A stretch of DNA of 41,945 nt from Clostridiales bacterium (GCA_015056415.1 SVGJ01000016.1:1-41945), one strand, 5' to 3'; counted from the stretch's first letter, positions 15,742 through 24,121 are shown. A program made the numbers and translations. The notes: generated by a model not told the origin, from the letters alone.

Positions 15742-16650
15742 ATGCAGGGCAATTATCTTTCCTATATGAAGCTGGGCCTGGTGTACTTCATGGCCTATCC
15801 CTTTGCCATGACCGGTGAGGGCGACATCCTGAACACGGTGCGTGAGGTGCTCAGGGATACGGATTTCGGCGCCATTGAGCTGACCCGCATCAATGATCCT
15901 CAGGTGCGCCGGCAGGTGGCGGCGCTGTGCAGGCAAAGCGGCGTGACGGTCTACTATGGCGCGCAGCCCCAGCTGATGCGCAACAAGGAAAACATCAACA
16001 GCCTGGACGAGAGCCTGCGCCGGCGCGCCGTGGAGCGCATGAAGCGCTGCGTCGACGAGGCGGTGGAGCTGGGCGCGGCAGGCATTGCCTATCTGGCCGG
16101 CCATTTCGAGCAGGACAAGGTGGAGGATTACTATCAGGCGCTGGTGAAGAGCACCTGCGAGATCTGCGAATACGCCAGGGAAAAGGGCAACCTGCCCGTG
16201 AGCCTGGAGGTTTTCGATTACGATGTGGAGAAGTGCTCCCTCATCGGCCCCGCGCCGCTGGCCAGGCGCTTCGCGGAGGAGATCTGCGCAAGGTATGATA
16301 ACTTCGGCCTGATGATCGACCTGAGCCACATTACCCAGCTGCGGGAAAGCTTTGACGAGAACATGGACGGCATCGTGCCCTATATCAGACACGTGCATCT
16401 GGCCACATCTGTGCTGGAGGAGGGCGCGCCGGCCTATGGCGACCAGCACCCCGGCTTCTATTTCGACAAGAGCGTGGTGGATGAGGATATGCTGGCGGCC
16501 TTCCTGCGCAAGCTCTTCCGGATCGGTTACCTGGCGGAGGGCAAGCGACCCACCGTCTCCTTTGAGGTCAAGCCCTGGGGCGATGAGGACAGCGCCATGC
16601 TGGTGGCGGGAGCCAAGCGCTTCCTGCAGCGGGCATGGGAAAGAGTATAA
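15742..16650 (+). CDS. sugar phosphate isomerase/epimerase family TIM barrel
   Basis: This 302-residue protein belongs to the xylose-isomerase-like AP-endonuclease-2 superfamily. Expected metal ligands are visible: Glu in SLEVFDYD, Asp and His in LMIDLSH, His in RHVHLA and Glu in SFEVKPWG. Members isomerise or epimerise small sugars (hydroxypyruvate isomerase, ketose 3-epimerases, inosose enzymes); which one applies here cannot be read from motifs. The gene starts 3 bp after the preceding stop with GGAGG spanning the junction, so it is co-translated with hydrolase copy A, and it probably acts on the sugar released by the hydrolases. Confidence 0.8.
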   Translation: MQGNYLSYMKLGLVYFMAYPFAMTGEGDILNTVREVLRDTDFGAIELTRINDPQVRRQVAALCRQSGVTVYYGAQPQLMRNKENINSLDESLRRRAVERMKRCVDEAVELGAAGIAYLAGHFEQDKVEDYYQALVKSTCEICEYAREKGNLPVSLEVFDYDVEKCSLIGPAPLARRFAEEICARYDNFGLMIDLSHITQLRESFDENMDGIVPYIRHVHLATSVLEEGAPAYGDQHPGFYFDKSVVDEDMLAAFLRKLFRIGYLAEGKRPTVSFEVKPWGDEDSAMLVAGAKRFLQRAWERV

Positions 16651-16663
16651 GGAGGGAATTGTG

Positions 16664-17605
16664 ATGAAGATCGTTGTGCTGGACGGCTATGCCGCCAATC
16701 CCGGAGACCTGAGCTGGGACGGACTGAAGGCCCTGGGCGAACTGGAAGTGCATGAATACACCGCGCCCGGTGATACGCAAAGCCGCATCGCCGATGCGGA
16801 CGCGGTGCTTACCAACAAGACCGTGCTGAGCCGTGAGATCATCGAAAACGCGCCAAAGCTGAAATACATCGGCGTGCTGGCTACGGGCTTCAATATTGTG
16901 GACGTCGAAGCCGCCCGGGAAAAGGGCATCCCCGTGTGCAATGTGCCCACCTATGCCACCGAAGCCGTGGCGCAGTTTGTCTTTGCGCTGCTGCTGGAAC
17001 TGTGCCACCACGTGGGGCATCATAACGCGCAGGTGCAGAAGCTGCGCTGGACCAACAACCGGGATTTCTGCTTCTGGGATTATCCGCTCATGGAGCTGCA
17101 GGGCAAAACCATGGGTCTGGTGGGCCTGGGCCGCATCGGCACAGCCACGAAAAAGCTGGCGGAGGCCTTTGGCATGAAGGTGCTGTGCTGCCGCTCCACC
17201 CCCGACGCACCCGGCTGCGTTCCCCTGGAGACCCTTCTGCGGGAGAGCGACGTGGTCTCCCTGCACTGCCCGCTGACAGACAGGACCAGGCATATCATCA
17301 ACGCCCAGACCATCAGCCAGATGAAGGATGGCGTGCTCATCATCAATACCGGCCGCGGTCCCCTGATCGACGACGCGGCCCTGCGGGAGGCACTGCTCAG
17401 CGGCAAGGTGGCCGGCGCGGCGGTGGATGTGGCCAGCGTGGAGCCCATCCCGGCGGATAATCCGCTGCTGGGCCTGGACAACTGCATCATCACGCCTCAC
17501 ATCGCCTGGGCCACCGGGGAAGCCCGCCGCCGCCTGATGGATACCGTGACCGACAACCTCCGTTCCTTCGCGGAGGGCAAGCCGGTAAATGTGGTCAATC
17601 CCTGA
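16664..17605 (+). CDS. D-isomer-specific 2-hydroxyacid dehydrogenase (hydroxypyruvate/glycerate dehydrogenase-like)
   Basis: This 313-residue NAD(P)-dependent enzyme has the dinucleotide motif GLGRIG (154-159) and the catalytic triad of the family: Arg231 in NTGRGPLID, Glu260 and His279 in TPHIAWAT. It interconverts a 2-keto acid and a D-2-hydroxy acid; its place in an operon with a glycerate kinase makes hydroxypyruvate to D-glycerate the most economical guess. After the Rossmann motif the second strand ends in CRS where NAD enzymes usually have Asp, which hints at NADPH. The ATG at 16664 follows AAGGAGG; a GTG at 16661 is possible. It starts 13 bp after the isomerase stop. Confidence 0.85.
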   Translation: MKIVVLDGYAANPGDLSWDGLKALGELEVHEYTAPGDTQSRIADADAVLTNKTVLSREIIENAPKLKYIGVLATGFNIVDVEAAREKGIPVCNVPTYATEAVAQFVFALLLELCHHVGHHNAQVQKLRWTNNRDFCFWDYPLMELQGKTMGLVGLGRIGTATKKLAEAFGMKVLCCRSTPDAPGCVPLETLLRESDVVSLHCPLTDRTRHIINAQTISQMKDGVLIINTGRGPLIDDAALREALLSGKVAGAAVDVASVEPIPADNPLLGLDNCIITPHIAWATGEARRRLMDTVTDNLRSFAEGKPVNVVNP

Positions 17606-17624
17606 TGATCGAGGTGAAATGCCC

Positions 17625-19589
17625 ATGAAATGGTGGCAGGATAACCGGATGCGGATGATCCAGAACAACCTGCGCGACATCGATGGCGATATGGATGTGG
17701 ACGCGCTGGTGTCGGAGCTCAGAGACTTCTGCTGCAACACGGTGATGGTGGGGGCTTCGGGCATAACAACCTTCTTTCAGGGGAGCCTTGCCAGTGATGT
17801 GCCCAGCCCATATCTGCAGGGGGACAAGCTGGGGGAGATCGTGGAGAAGTGCCATGCGGCCGGGATCCGCGTGATCGCCCGGTTTGATTTCAGCAAGACC
17901 CACATCAGCCTGATGAACGCGCATCCGGATTGGTACTACCGGGACGCCCAGGGCTGCCACGTGACCTACAACGATACCGTGCAGACCTGCGTCAACGGCG
18001 ATTATCAGCAGACCTGCGCGCTGGAGATGATCAGCGAGGTGCTGGACCGCTATGCGGTAGACGGCATCTTCTTCAATATGTTCGGCTACACCACCCGGGA
18101 TTATTCCGGCGTGTACCACGGCATCTGCCGGTGTGAAGGCTGCCGGCGGCGCTTCCGTGCGTTTTCCGGCATGGAGCTGCCCGTGGCGGAGACCGAGGGC
18201 GATCCCCTGTTTGAGCGCTACAAGGAGTTCAAGCAGTTCACCGTGGCGGAGCTGCTGGAGAAGATCCGCCGCCTGGTGGACAGCAAGGGCCGGGATATTG
18301 CCGTGTGCACCTATTCCACCGATCATACCGACCTGGTGAGGGATGAATCCAACTCGGCAGTGGATCGTCCGCTGCCCTTCTGGCTGTACTCCGCCAGCGA
18401 GAACTGCCAGACCATCCGGGATGGCTATCCCGGGCAGATCAGCTGCAATGTGGCCATCAACGCGGTGGATATCTTCTATCGCTTCCAGGGCGTTTCGCCC
18501 TATCTGACGCAGATGCGCCTGTTCCAGAACATGGCCGCGGGCTCGGGGCTGGACTGGTGCATCATTGGCCGGTTCGAGGGCTATCCCGACAGGCTGGGCT
18601 GCGAGGCTGCCAAGGCGGTATTCCGCTTCCATGCCAGGCACGAGAAGTATTACGGCCGGCTGCGCAGCCTGGCCCGGGTGGCGCTGCTCAAGCCCATGAA
18701 AAAGCAGGGCGATCAGTATGCCTACCATGGAGCCTACCGTATGCTGAAGGAGGAGCATGTGCTCTTCGACATTCTGCCGGTGGACGTGCTGGAAAAGGAA
18801 CCCCGGCGCGCGGAAAAATACGAGCTGATCATCGCGCCGGACGTGATGGACATGGGGCATGGAGCGCTGCGGGCGCTGCGGGAGACGCCTGCCAGGCTGC
18901 TGACCACAGGCCGCTTCCTGCGGGATCACCCCCAGGGCTGGCAGGCGCGTCAGACTATGTTTGGCCCGGAGGAGGAAAAGCCTGCCCCGGCCAAGCGCTC
19001 CTGGTATGTCTCCACCGAGCCCAAGGATGTGTTCACCAGCTTCCCCCGGCGGGACTGGGTGTTTGTGGATGAACCGCTGGTCTACTGGACGGTCGGGAAC
19101 GCCACACGGGCCCTGCTGCCCATGGTGGCGCCTGCCAATTACGGCCCGCCGGAGCGGTGCTTCGGTCATGTGAAGACGGAGCATCCCGCTGTGATCGTTT
19201 CTCCCGATGGACAGCGCGCCGCCTTTGCCTTCGCCCCCGACAGGCTCTATGACCGGCTGGGGTATGAGGATCACAAGCAGCTGATGATGGATGTTGTGAA
19301 GCTGCTGGGATGCGATTCCACGGTGCGGCTGAAGGGGCCTGAGTGCGTCGAAATGTTCGCCGACGCGCTGGAGGATGGCTCCCTGCTGGTGCAGTCCATC
19401 AACCACAGCGGCTTCAACGGCTCCACCTTCTTCGCGCCCCGGCCTGTTCATGGACTGGAGGCCCTGCTGCCCTTCCGTCCCTCGCGGGTGGTGGAGCTGA
19501 CGACGGAGGGGGAAAAAGAATTTCCAGCGGAGCAGCGGCTCCGCTGGGAGATGGAGGGCCTGTACCGGGCCTTTGTGATCGTTCCCTGA
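17625..19589 (+). CDS. putative glycoside hydrolase, GHL6/GH151-like TIM barrel (copy B)
   Basis: This 654-residue protein is a diverged paralogue of the protein at 13693-15738. Shared landmarks in the same order are MIQNNLRDID, RFDFSK (86-91), CVNGDY (122-127), DGIFFN (146-151) and C-x-C-x2-C (168-173), followed by the same multi-domain C-terminal half. It has no signal peptide. The first few residues (MKWWQDNRMRMIQ) also echo copy A. GAGGTG lies 8 bases before the ATG at 17625; the ATG at 17619 is too close to it. It is the last gene of the rightward operon, closed by the terminator at 19600-19635. Two diverged copies in one operon suggest two linkages or two positions of one substrate. Confidence 0.68.
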   Translation: MKWWQDNRMRMIQNNLRDIDGDMDVDALVSELRDFCCNTVMVGASGITTFFQGSLASDVPSPYLQGDKLGEIVEKCHAAGIRVIARFDFSKTHISLMNAHPDWYYRDAQGCHVTYNDTVQTCVNGDYQQTCALEMISEVLDRYAVDGIFFNMFGYTTRDYSGVYHGICRCEGCRRRFRAFSGMELPVAETEGDPLFERYKEFKQFTVAELLEKIRRLVDSKGRDIAVCTYSTDHTDLVRDESNSAVDRPLPFWLYSASENCQTIRDGYPGQISCNVAINAVDIFYRFQGVSPYLTQMRLFQNMAAGSGLDWCIIGRFEGYPDRLGCEAAKAVFRFHARHEKYYGRLRSLARVALLKPMKKQGDQYAYHGAYRMLKEEHVLFDILPVDVLEKEPRRAEKYELIIAPDVMDMGHGALRALRETPARLLTTGRFLRDHPQGWQARQTMFGPEEEKPAPAKRSWYVSTEPKDVFTSFPRRDWVFVDEPLVYWTVGNATRALLPMVAPANYGPPERCFGHVKTEHPAVIVSPDGQRAAFAFAPDRLYDRLGYEDHKQLMMDVVKLLGCDSTVRLKGPECVEMFADALEDGSLLVQSINHSGFNGSTFFAPRPVHGLEALLPFRPSRVVELTTEGEKEFPAEQRLRWEMEGLYRAFVIVP

Positions 19590-19599
19590 CAGTGCGCAA

Positions 19600-19635
19600 A
19601 AAGAGCCACGTGGATCGTTTTCCACGTGGCTCTTT
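19600..19635. terminator. bidirectional rho-independent terminator
   Basis: A perfect 15-bp stem (19600-19614 and 19621-19635; core GAGCCACGTGGA) with a six-base loop has A-rich sequence on the left and T-rich sequence on the right. It can end both the rightward catabolic operon and the converging foldase gene. Confidence 0.85.
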
Positions 19636-19652
19636 GTTTGGGGGGAGATCGC

Positions 19653-21143
19653 TTACTTCAGCGCCTCGTAATCGACCTGGGCATTGGCCTCGGCGATCCA
19701 GACGGCAACGGCCTCGTCATAGGCGGCCTGCTGCTTGGTGGCGAGAAGCTCGGCGGTGATGGTCTCACTCAGCTCCTCCAGCGGCACGGGGCCTTCGGGC
19801 ACCTCGGCGGCGTACTGGATGATGTAGTAGCCATACATACCGCGGGCCTTGGGAGAAACGTCGCCCACGTTCTTCAGGGCCATGGCGGCATTGACGAAGG
19901 CCTCGTCCATGATGGCATAGCCCTCGCGCACGGCGTAGCCGGTGGCGGCGGTATGGGCGCCCTCCTGCATGCCGGGATCATCGGTCTTTTCGGCCATGAG
20001 AGCGTCCCAATCGGCGCCGGCTTCCAGCTGGGCCAGGATCTCATCGGCCTTGGCGTCGATGTTGATGAAGGCGTTATCGGTGGCGGTGGTCAGCTGGCTT
20101 TCAAAGAAGGCCTGCAGGGCCTTGGCCTCGGCCAGGGCCTTCACGGCGGAAGCGGTGGTCTCGTCCACGGATTCGTCAAAGCTGGCAGTGATGTCCAGCT
20201 CGGGGGCCTTGGTGTTGACGGGCTTGGTCAGCCTGGTTTCGCCATCGCCGAAGGAGACGGCCATGGCAGGCTGGGGCACGGAGATGCTCACCTGGTTGAG
20301 CAGGGGCTCGGCGTCGGCCACGCCCAGATCCGTCAGGGTGGCGACGGCGTTGGTCACGGCCTGCTTCTGCTGGTCGATCCGGGACTGCACCTGGGTGATC
20401 AGGGCCTGATCCTCCTGGGTGAACATCACCAGGATCTGCTTGACCATGCGGTAGCCGGCGGGGCGGTAATAGATGGTGGCGCTGGCGTTGTTGGTGCGGG
20501 TACCAAAGGCGTCGGGCACCTCGGCAAAGGTCTCCTTGTCAGAGGCCACGCCCGCGTCGTAGGCGGCCTGCAGCTCCTCATCGGTCACGGCTACGCTGCC
20601 GATGACGTAGTTGTGGAGCTTCTCCTGCATAAAGGAGACGGTCTCGGTCTCGCTGACCAGGTCGCGGGTCAGGCCCAGCTCGTCGCACTTGGCGGCAATG
20701 GCGGTGTCCAGCTCCTCGCCGGCGAGCTCACTCTCGGCGAAATAGCCGTTTTTGACGCTTTCCACATTGGTATTCCAGGAGTCCTCGATCCGCTGGTCAA
20801 GGGCGGCCTGCTCATCCTCCGTCAGGTTGGTGAGACCGAGCTGAGCGGCTTTCTGGTTCAGGACGGCCTCTTCGATCAGATAATCGATGACTTGCTGCTG
20901 GGCAGAGGCGATCATCTCGGGATCGGTGGCGTCGAAGGGCATGCCATAAAGGGAGTAGACATAGGACATATAGGACAGCTGATAATTGATCTGATCCTGG
21001 ATCTCGCCCTTGGTGTATACCGTTTCGCCCACGTGGATGATCGGGGTGGCGCGGTCGGCCTCGGGATCCTTTTCGATCAGCGCGCAGGAGGACAGCAGCA
21101 TCGCCACGGCCAGCACCAGCGCAAGCAGGGTCTTCTTATTCAT
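19653..21143 (-). CDS. parvulin-type peptidyl-prolyl isomerase lipoprotein (SurA/PrsA-like)
   Basis: This 496-residue protein looks like an exported foldase. It begins with a lipoprotein signal (MNKKTLLALVLAVAMLLSSC, cysteine 20), followed by a SurA-type N-terminal helical region (VGETVYTKGEIQDQI, YLIEEAVLNQKAAQLGL). The C-terminal third is like a degenerate PpiC rotamase domain: DWDALMAEKTDDPGMQEG, MDEAFVNAAMALKNVGDVS and GYYIIQYA. A long insertion (about 190-330) separates the two. The ATG at 21143 follows GAGGAG; earlier in-frame codons lie over the promoter. It would help fold secreted proteins, of which this window has several. Confidence 0.8.
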   Translation of the reverse strand: MNKKTLLALVLAVAMLLSSCALIEKDPEADRATPIIHVGETVYTKGEIQDQINYQLSYMSYVYSLYGMPFDATDPEMIASAQQQVIDYLIEEAVLNQKAAQLGLTNLTEDEQAALDQRIEDSWNTNVESVKNGYFAESELAGEELDTAIAAKCDELGLTRDLVSETETVSFMQEKLHNYVIGSVAVTDEELQAAYDAGVASDKETFAEVPDAFGTRTNNASATIYYRPAGYRMVKQILVMFTQEDQALITQVQSRIDQQKQAVTNAVATLTDLGVADAEPLLNQVSISVPQPAMAVSFGDGETRLTKPVNTKAPELDITASFDESVDETTASAVKALAEAKALQAFFESQLTTATDNAFINIDAKADEILAQLEAGADWDALMAEKTDDPGMQEGAHTAATGYAVREGYAIMDEAFVNAAMALKNVGDVSPKARGMYGYYIIQYAAEVPEGPVPLEELSETITAELLATKQQAAYDEAVAVWIAEANAQVDYEALK

Positions 21144-21180
21144 CTGACAACGCTCCTCAATATAGTATTGATGCGAATAT

Positions 21181-21210
21181 ATTATAGCGCACATCAGCGG
21201 CATGACGCAA
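21181..21210 (-). promoter_or_regulatory. promoter of the foldase gene
   Basis: Minus-strand TATAAT (21186-21181) is preceded, 18 bp upstream, by TTGCGT (21210-21205). The start would lie near 21174, about 30 nt before the coding start. Confidence 0.6.
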
Positions 21211-21256
21211 GAACATTCCTGTGACAGACCTGTGAATTTTGCTGCCGGTCAGCTGG

Positions 21257-22165
21257 TCATTCCGCTTCCCGCAGGCTGTACTTCTCCTTGAGGTAGCCGT
21301 CCAGATTGCCGTATTCGCTGACGGTGATCTCCCGGATGCCCAGGCGCTTCATCGTAGCGGAGAGGATGCAGATGCCGTGGACGACGATGTCCGCGCGGTG
21401 GGGCTGCAGGCCGGGAAGCTGCAGGCGCTCCTCCATGGGCATATCGGAAAGCAGCAGCGCCTGACGCTCCACCTGCTCCAGGGTGAGGCGGGTGCCATGC
21501 ATATAGGTGCGGTCCGACCAGCGGATGCCCTTGACCATGGCGGAAAGCGTGGTGAAGGTGCCGCCGGTGCCGATCCAGCGGTCAGGGATGTTCAGCGTGG
21601 GATGATGGGTCAGCTTTTGATCCAGGATATCGGTGGCCAGCTGCTCCACGGCGGGCAGGTCGCCATGGCCGGTGATGGGCGCCTGCCGGAACAGCCGCAC
21701 CGCGCCCATCTGGCACGAGAAGGCGCACACCAGGTGGGTACCCTGGCCCACGGTCAGCTCGGTGGAGCCGCCGCCGATGTCGATCACGCCGCTGTAGCCG
21801 CCGTCCGTGGCGCCCAGGAAGGATAGCTGCGCCTCGCGGTAGCCGGAGCAGATCTCCATTTCCAGCTGCGCCTCCTGCTGCAGCCTGGCGGTGAACTCGG
21901 CCTGATTGGCGGCGTCGCGGGTGGCGGAGGTGGCGAAGAGATGCACTGCCTGCGCGCCCTGCTCACGGGCTTCCTTTGCCATGCGGGCCACCGCCGCGAT
22001 GGTCGTGTCCATGGCGGATTGGCTCAGGTTGCCGTTTTCATCCAGCCCGGCAAAGAGGCGGGTACCCTCTCTGTCCCTGAGCAGGCGGCGGAAGGAAGCG
22101 CCTTCCGTTTCGATGAGCAGCATTCTTACGGAGTTGGAACCAATGCCGATGGCTGCAGCTTTCAT
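21257..22165 (-). CDS. Ppx/GppA family exopolyphosphatase/pppGpp phosphatase
   Basis: This 302-residue cytoplasmic protein has the sugar-kinase/actin fold of the Ppx/GppA family: an N-terminal GIGSNSVRMLL phosphate loop, FATSATRDA, SGYREAQLSF (108-117, likely catalytic Glu111), the DIGGGSTEL signature (129-137) and GTGGTFTTLSA. It hydrolyses polyphosphate or pppGpp; at about 300 residues it is the short form lacking the C-terminal HD-like domain. GGAGG lies before the ATG. It follows the divIC terminator, and is often found near this sporulation/division cluster in Clostridia. Confidence 0.88.
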   Translation of the reverse strand: MKAAAIGIGSNSVRMLLIETEGASFRRLLRDREGTRLFAGLDENGNLSQSAMDTTIAAVARMAKEAREQGAQAVHLFATSATRDAANQAEFTARLQQEAQLEMEICSGYREAQLSFLGATDGGYSGVIDIGGGSTELTVGQGTHLVCAFSCQMGAVRLFRQAPITGHGDLPAVEQLATDILDQKLTHHPTLNIPDRWIGTGGTFTTLSAMVKGIRWSDRTYMHGTRLTLEQVERQALLLSDMPMEERLQLPGLQPHRADIVVHGICILSATMKRLGIREITVSEYGNLDGYLKEKYSLREAE

Positions 22166-22202
22166 GGGCTTGTCCTCCTGGTGTATAGAAGAATGTAAAA
22201 AG

Positions 22203-22226
22203 AAAAAAGTCCGCGCGAACGGACTT
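22203..22226 (-). terminator. terminator of the yabP-yabQ-divIC cluster
   Basis: On the minus strand AAGTCCG (22226-22220) pairs with CGGACTT (22213-22207) over six bases and leads into TTTTTTC. It begins three bases after the divIC-like stop, so the phosphatase gene behind it probably depends on read-through or its own promoter. Confidence 0.8.
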
Positions 22227-22228
22227 GC

Positions 22229-22570
22229 TCAATAAACCATTTCCTGCATCAAAATGCGCAGTTCTGCTTCGGTATAGCCTTCAAGGCATTCGGGGTTGAC
22301 GATCTCAAAGCGCAACTCGCCCGGCTTCAGGAAGGCATAATCCGTGCGGGCGCGGCTCTCGATATAGCTGGAGGTGCCGACCTGGGAGAGCTCGGTGGTC
22401 AGGGCGACCTGGTTGTTCTGCAGGCGGGTGAGGGTGCGCTGCAGGGCAGATTGCTGGTTGGTCGCTTCCTGCAGGTCCTGCTGATTGCGCCAGAAGGCCC
22501 AGCCGAACAAGGCAAGGATCACCACGCACACCAGTGCGAGGGCCTGCCAGCGTACCACAACGCGATCCAT
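22229..22570 (-). CDS. divIC: septum formation initiator, DivIC/FtsB family
   Basis: This 113-residue protein has one membrane helix (about residues 9-27, ALALVCVVILALFGWAFW) and then a coiled coil (about 30-65) with heptad-like leucines, followed by a short globular tail (YIESRARTDYAFLKPGEL) typical of DivIC/FtsB. It takes part in the division complex with FtsL and DivIB. The ATG at 22570 follows AAAGAGGTGAG, which spans the yabQ stop; the frame runs much further upstream through yabQ, but that is not coding. The yabP-yabQ-divIC order is the classical Firmicute arrangement, which supports the name. Confidence 0.85.
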   Translation of the reverse strand: MDRVVVRWQALALVCVVILALFGWAFWRNQQDLQEATNQQSALQRTLTRLQNNQVALTTELSQVGTSSYIESRARTDYAFLKPGELRFEIVNPECLEGYTEAELRILMQEMVY

Positions 22571-22577
22571 CCCCGGC

Positions 22578-22958
22578 TCACCTCTTTTCATCCTTGTGTA
22601 AAACTGATTCATCACCCGGCGCTGAATCTCCTGCTTTTGGCCGGCGGGAATTCTTATATTTTTGCAAAAGTTCACCGGCACCACGGGCCAGCTGCGCCGG
22701 GCCGGCCAGGTAAAGCAGCCCGCCCAGCAGCAGCCCCAGCACGCCGTAGGCATGCAGGCCGCTTTGGTAGCGCAGGATGACCAGCAGCACCATGGCAGCG
22801 CCGGTAAAGGCGGTGAGGGCATCCCACAGGGCGCTGAGCAGGCGGCGGCGCAGCAGCGTGCCGATGTGCAGCATCAGCCCCAGAACCATGCCGCAGGCCA
22901 GCATGAGGAGGAACACCTGCTCCTGTTGCTGGTGGGCGAAGAGCGTCTCCAGCATCAT
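22578..22958 (-). CDS. yabQ: spore cortex biosynthesis protein YabQ
   Basis: This 126-residue membrane protein has three to four hydrophobic helices (about 15-35, 45-62, 68-88) and a short charged tail. In Bacillus YabQ is made in the mother cell, sits in the outer forespore membrane and is needed for cortex formation. The sequence is hydrophobic and poorly conserved, so the name rests mostly on position between yabP and divIC, on size and on topology. Its start overlaps the yabP stop as ATGA, so both are translated together. Confidence 0.75.
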   Translation of the reverse strand: MMLETLFAHQQQEQVFLLMLACGMVLGLMLHIGTLLRRRLLSALWDALTAFTGAAMVLLVILRYQSGLHAYGVLGLLLGGLLYLAGPAQLARGAGELLQKYKNSRRPKAGDSAPGDESVLHKDEKR

Positions 22959-23236
22959 CCCAACGCCCGGCGGAGGAAGCCGCCCCTGCGCTTTCCGGCG
23001 GGCCCATCGTAGACGGCGCTGTCGATGGCGCCCTCCAGCAGCAGCTTGCCCTCCTCCAGCTGCAGGCTGGAGACGTGCAGCCCTGTGCCGGTCAGGATCA
23101 GCCGGCCGCCGTGGGTGTGGAGGATAACGGTATTCTCGTCAAAGCTTTCCACATCGGTCACGCCGGTGAGGGTGGCCTTGGCGCGGCGGTCGAGGGTCAG
23201 GCCGAAGGGCTTTTCGGCGGGGGTGGCTTTCTGCAT
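22955..23236 (-). CDS. yabP: sporulation protein YabP
   Basis: This 93-residue protein matches the YabP/YqfC pattern: R-x-K-A-T-L-T-G-V-x-x-V-x-S-F-D-E, then HTHGGRLILTGTGLHVSSLQLEEGKLLLEG, a small beta-rich fold. YabP is a sporulation protein needed for normal cortex assembly. The ATG at 23236 is 7 bases after AAGGAGG (23250-23244); the ATG at 23242 is almost inside the ribosome site and was rejected. It is the first gene of yabP-yabQ-divIC and implies the organism belongs to a spore-forming lineage. No sigma-E promoter was confidently seen in the 45-bp gap upstream. Confidence 0.88.
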   Translation of the reverse strand: MQKATPAEKPFGLTLDRRAKATLTGVTDVESFDENTVILHTHGGRLILTGTGLHVSSLQLEEGKLLLEGAIDSAVYDGPAGKRRGGFLRRALG

Positions 23237-23281
23237 GGGCATCCCTCCTTGATGGGATACCCTATGCCCGGATTATGCCGG

Positions 23282-24088
23282 TTATGCCTCCTCGCGCTCC
23301 TGCCAGGCCTGCTGCACGGCCTCCAGGCAGGCGAGCCAGCGGGCGTTGTGCTCGGTCTCCCACAGAGCGGTCTCGCCGATGCGGGCGATCATCTCAAACA
23401 GCAGGGCGAAATCCTTCTCATCACGGGCGGCCACCAGGCTTTCCTGGGTGATGTCGCTGGTATCGCCCAGGTATTCCAGGTTCTCCACGCAGCTTTCCAG
23501 CAGCTCGGCGATGGACATATCGAAATCCTCCCGCTCCAGGGTGACCTCCAGCTTGGCCAGGCGCGCCACGGCTTCCTCGGGGGGATAGCCGAACTCGTAC
23601 TGGTGCAAAAGCCACAGCCAGCTTTCGGCCATGCGGTCCCAGTTGTCGTGGATGCGGCCGCCGGAGATGATCACCATGCCCTTGTCCAGCGCGAAGTCCC
23701 AGCTGGCGCGCAGGGCCAGCATGGGGATGCGACCGCACTGCATATGCAGGGAAAGCCAGTCCTCCGGCTGAAAGGAGGTCTCGCCCTCGTAGGCAAAGCA
23801 GGCGGTATACAGGCCACAGCTCTCCTGGCGCAGGACATAGCGGCAGGATTCATCCTCCGCGTCGCCAAAGGGGGACAGGGCGATCATATCGTAAAGGAAG
23901 GAGCTGTCCTGGGCGCCTTCGTACTGGGCATTGTGCCGCACCTGGCGGTACAGCTCCTCCAGGGTGAGGGCGGGGCCGTCCTCGGGCTCTTCCAGGCAAT
24001 CCATGTTTCTCAGCAGGGTGCGGTTCAGGCGGATCATATCAGCCTCGGTACCGATGGCCACCACGCGGGCACGGTGCAGATTGGGCAT
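23282..24088 (-). CDS. protein of unknown function between polC and yabP
   Basis: I do not recognise this 268-residue protein. It is soluble, acidic and rich in Glu, Trp and Leu, with no signal or membrane helix. The first ~20 residues (MPNLHRARVVAIGTEADM) look like a short beta strand and helix, the middle (about 75-150) is beta-rich with SWDFALDKGMVIISGGRIHDNW, and the last 100 residues look helical (EEAVARLAKLEVTLE, ESLVAARDEKDFALLFEMIARIGE). AAGGAGG lies 9 bases before the ATG, and the gene begins 33 bp after the polC stop, so it is probably co-transcribed with polC. Codon use matches its neighbours, so it is likely a genuine lineage-specific gene. Confidence 0.8.
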   Translation of the reverse strand: MPNLHRARVVAIGTEADMIRLNRTLLRNMDCLEEPEDGPALTLEELYRQVRHNAQYEGAQDSSFLYDMIALSPFGDAEDESCRYVLRQESCGLYTACFAYEGETSFQPEDWLSLHMQCGRIPMLALRASWDFALDKGMVIISGGRIHDNWDRMAESWLWLLHQYEFGYPPEEAVARLAKLEVTLEREDFDMSIAELLESCVENLEYLGDTSDITQESLVAARDEKDFALLFEMIARIGETALWETEHNARWLACLEAVQQAWQEREEA

Positions 24089-24121
24089 GACGGGGTACCT
24101 CCTTGGGTTATCTTGGGTTGA

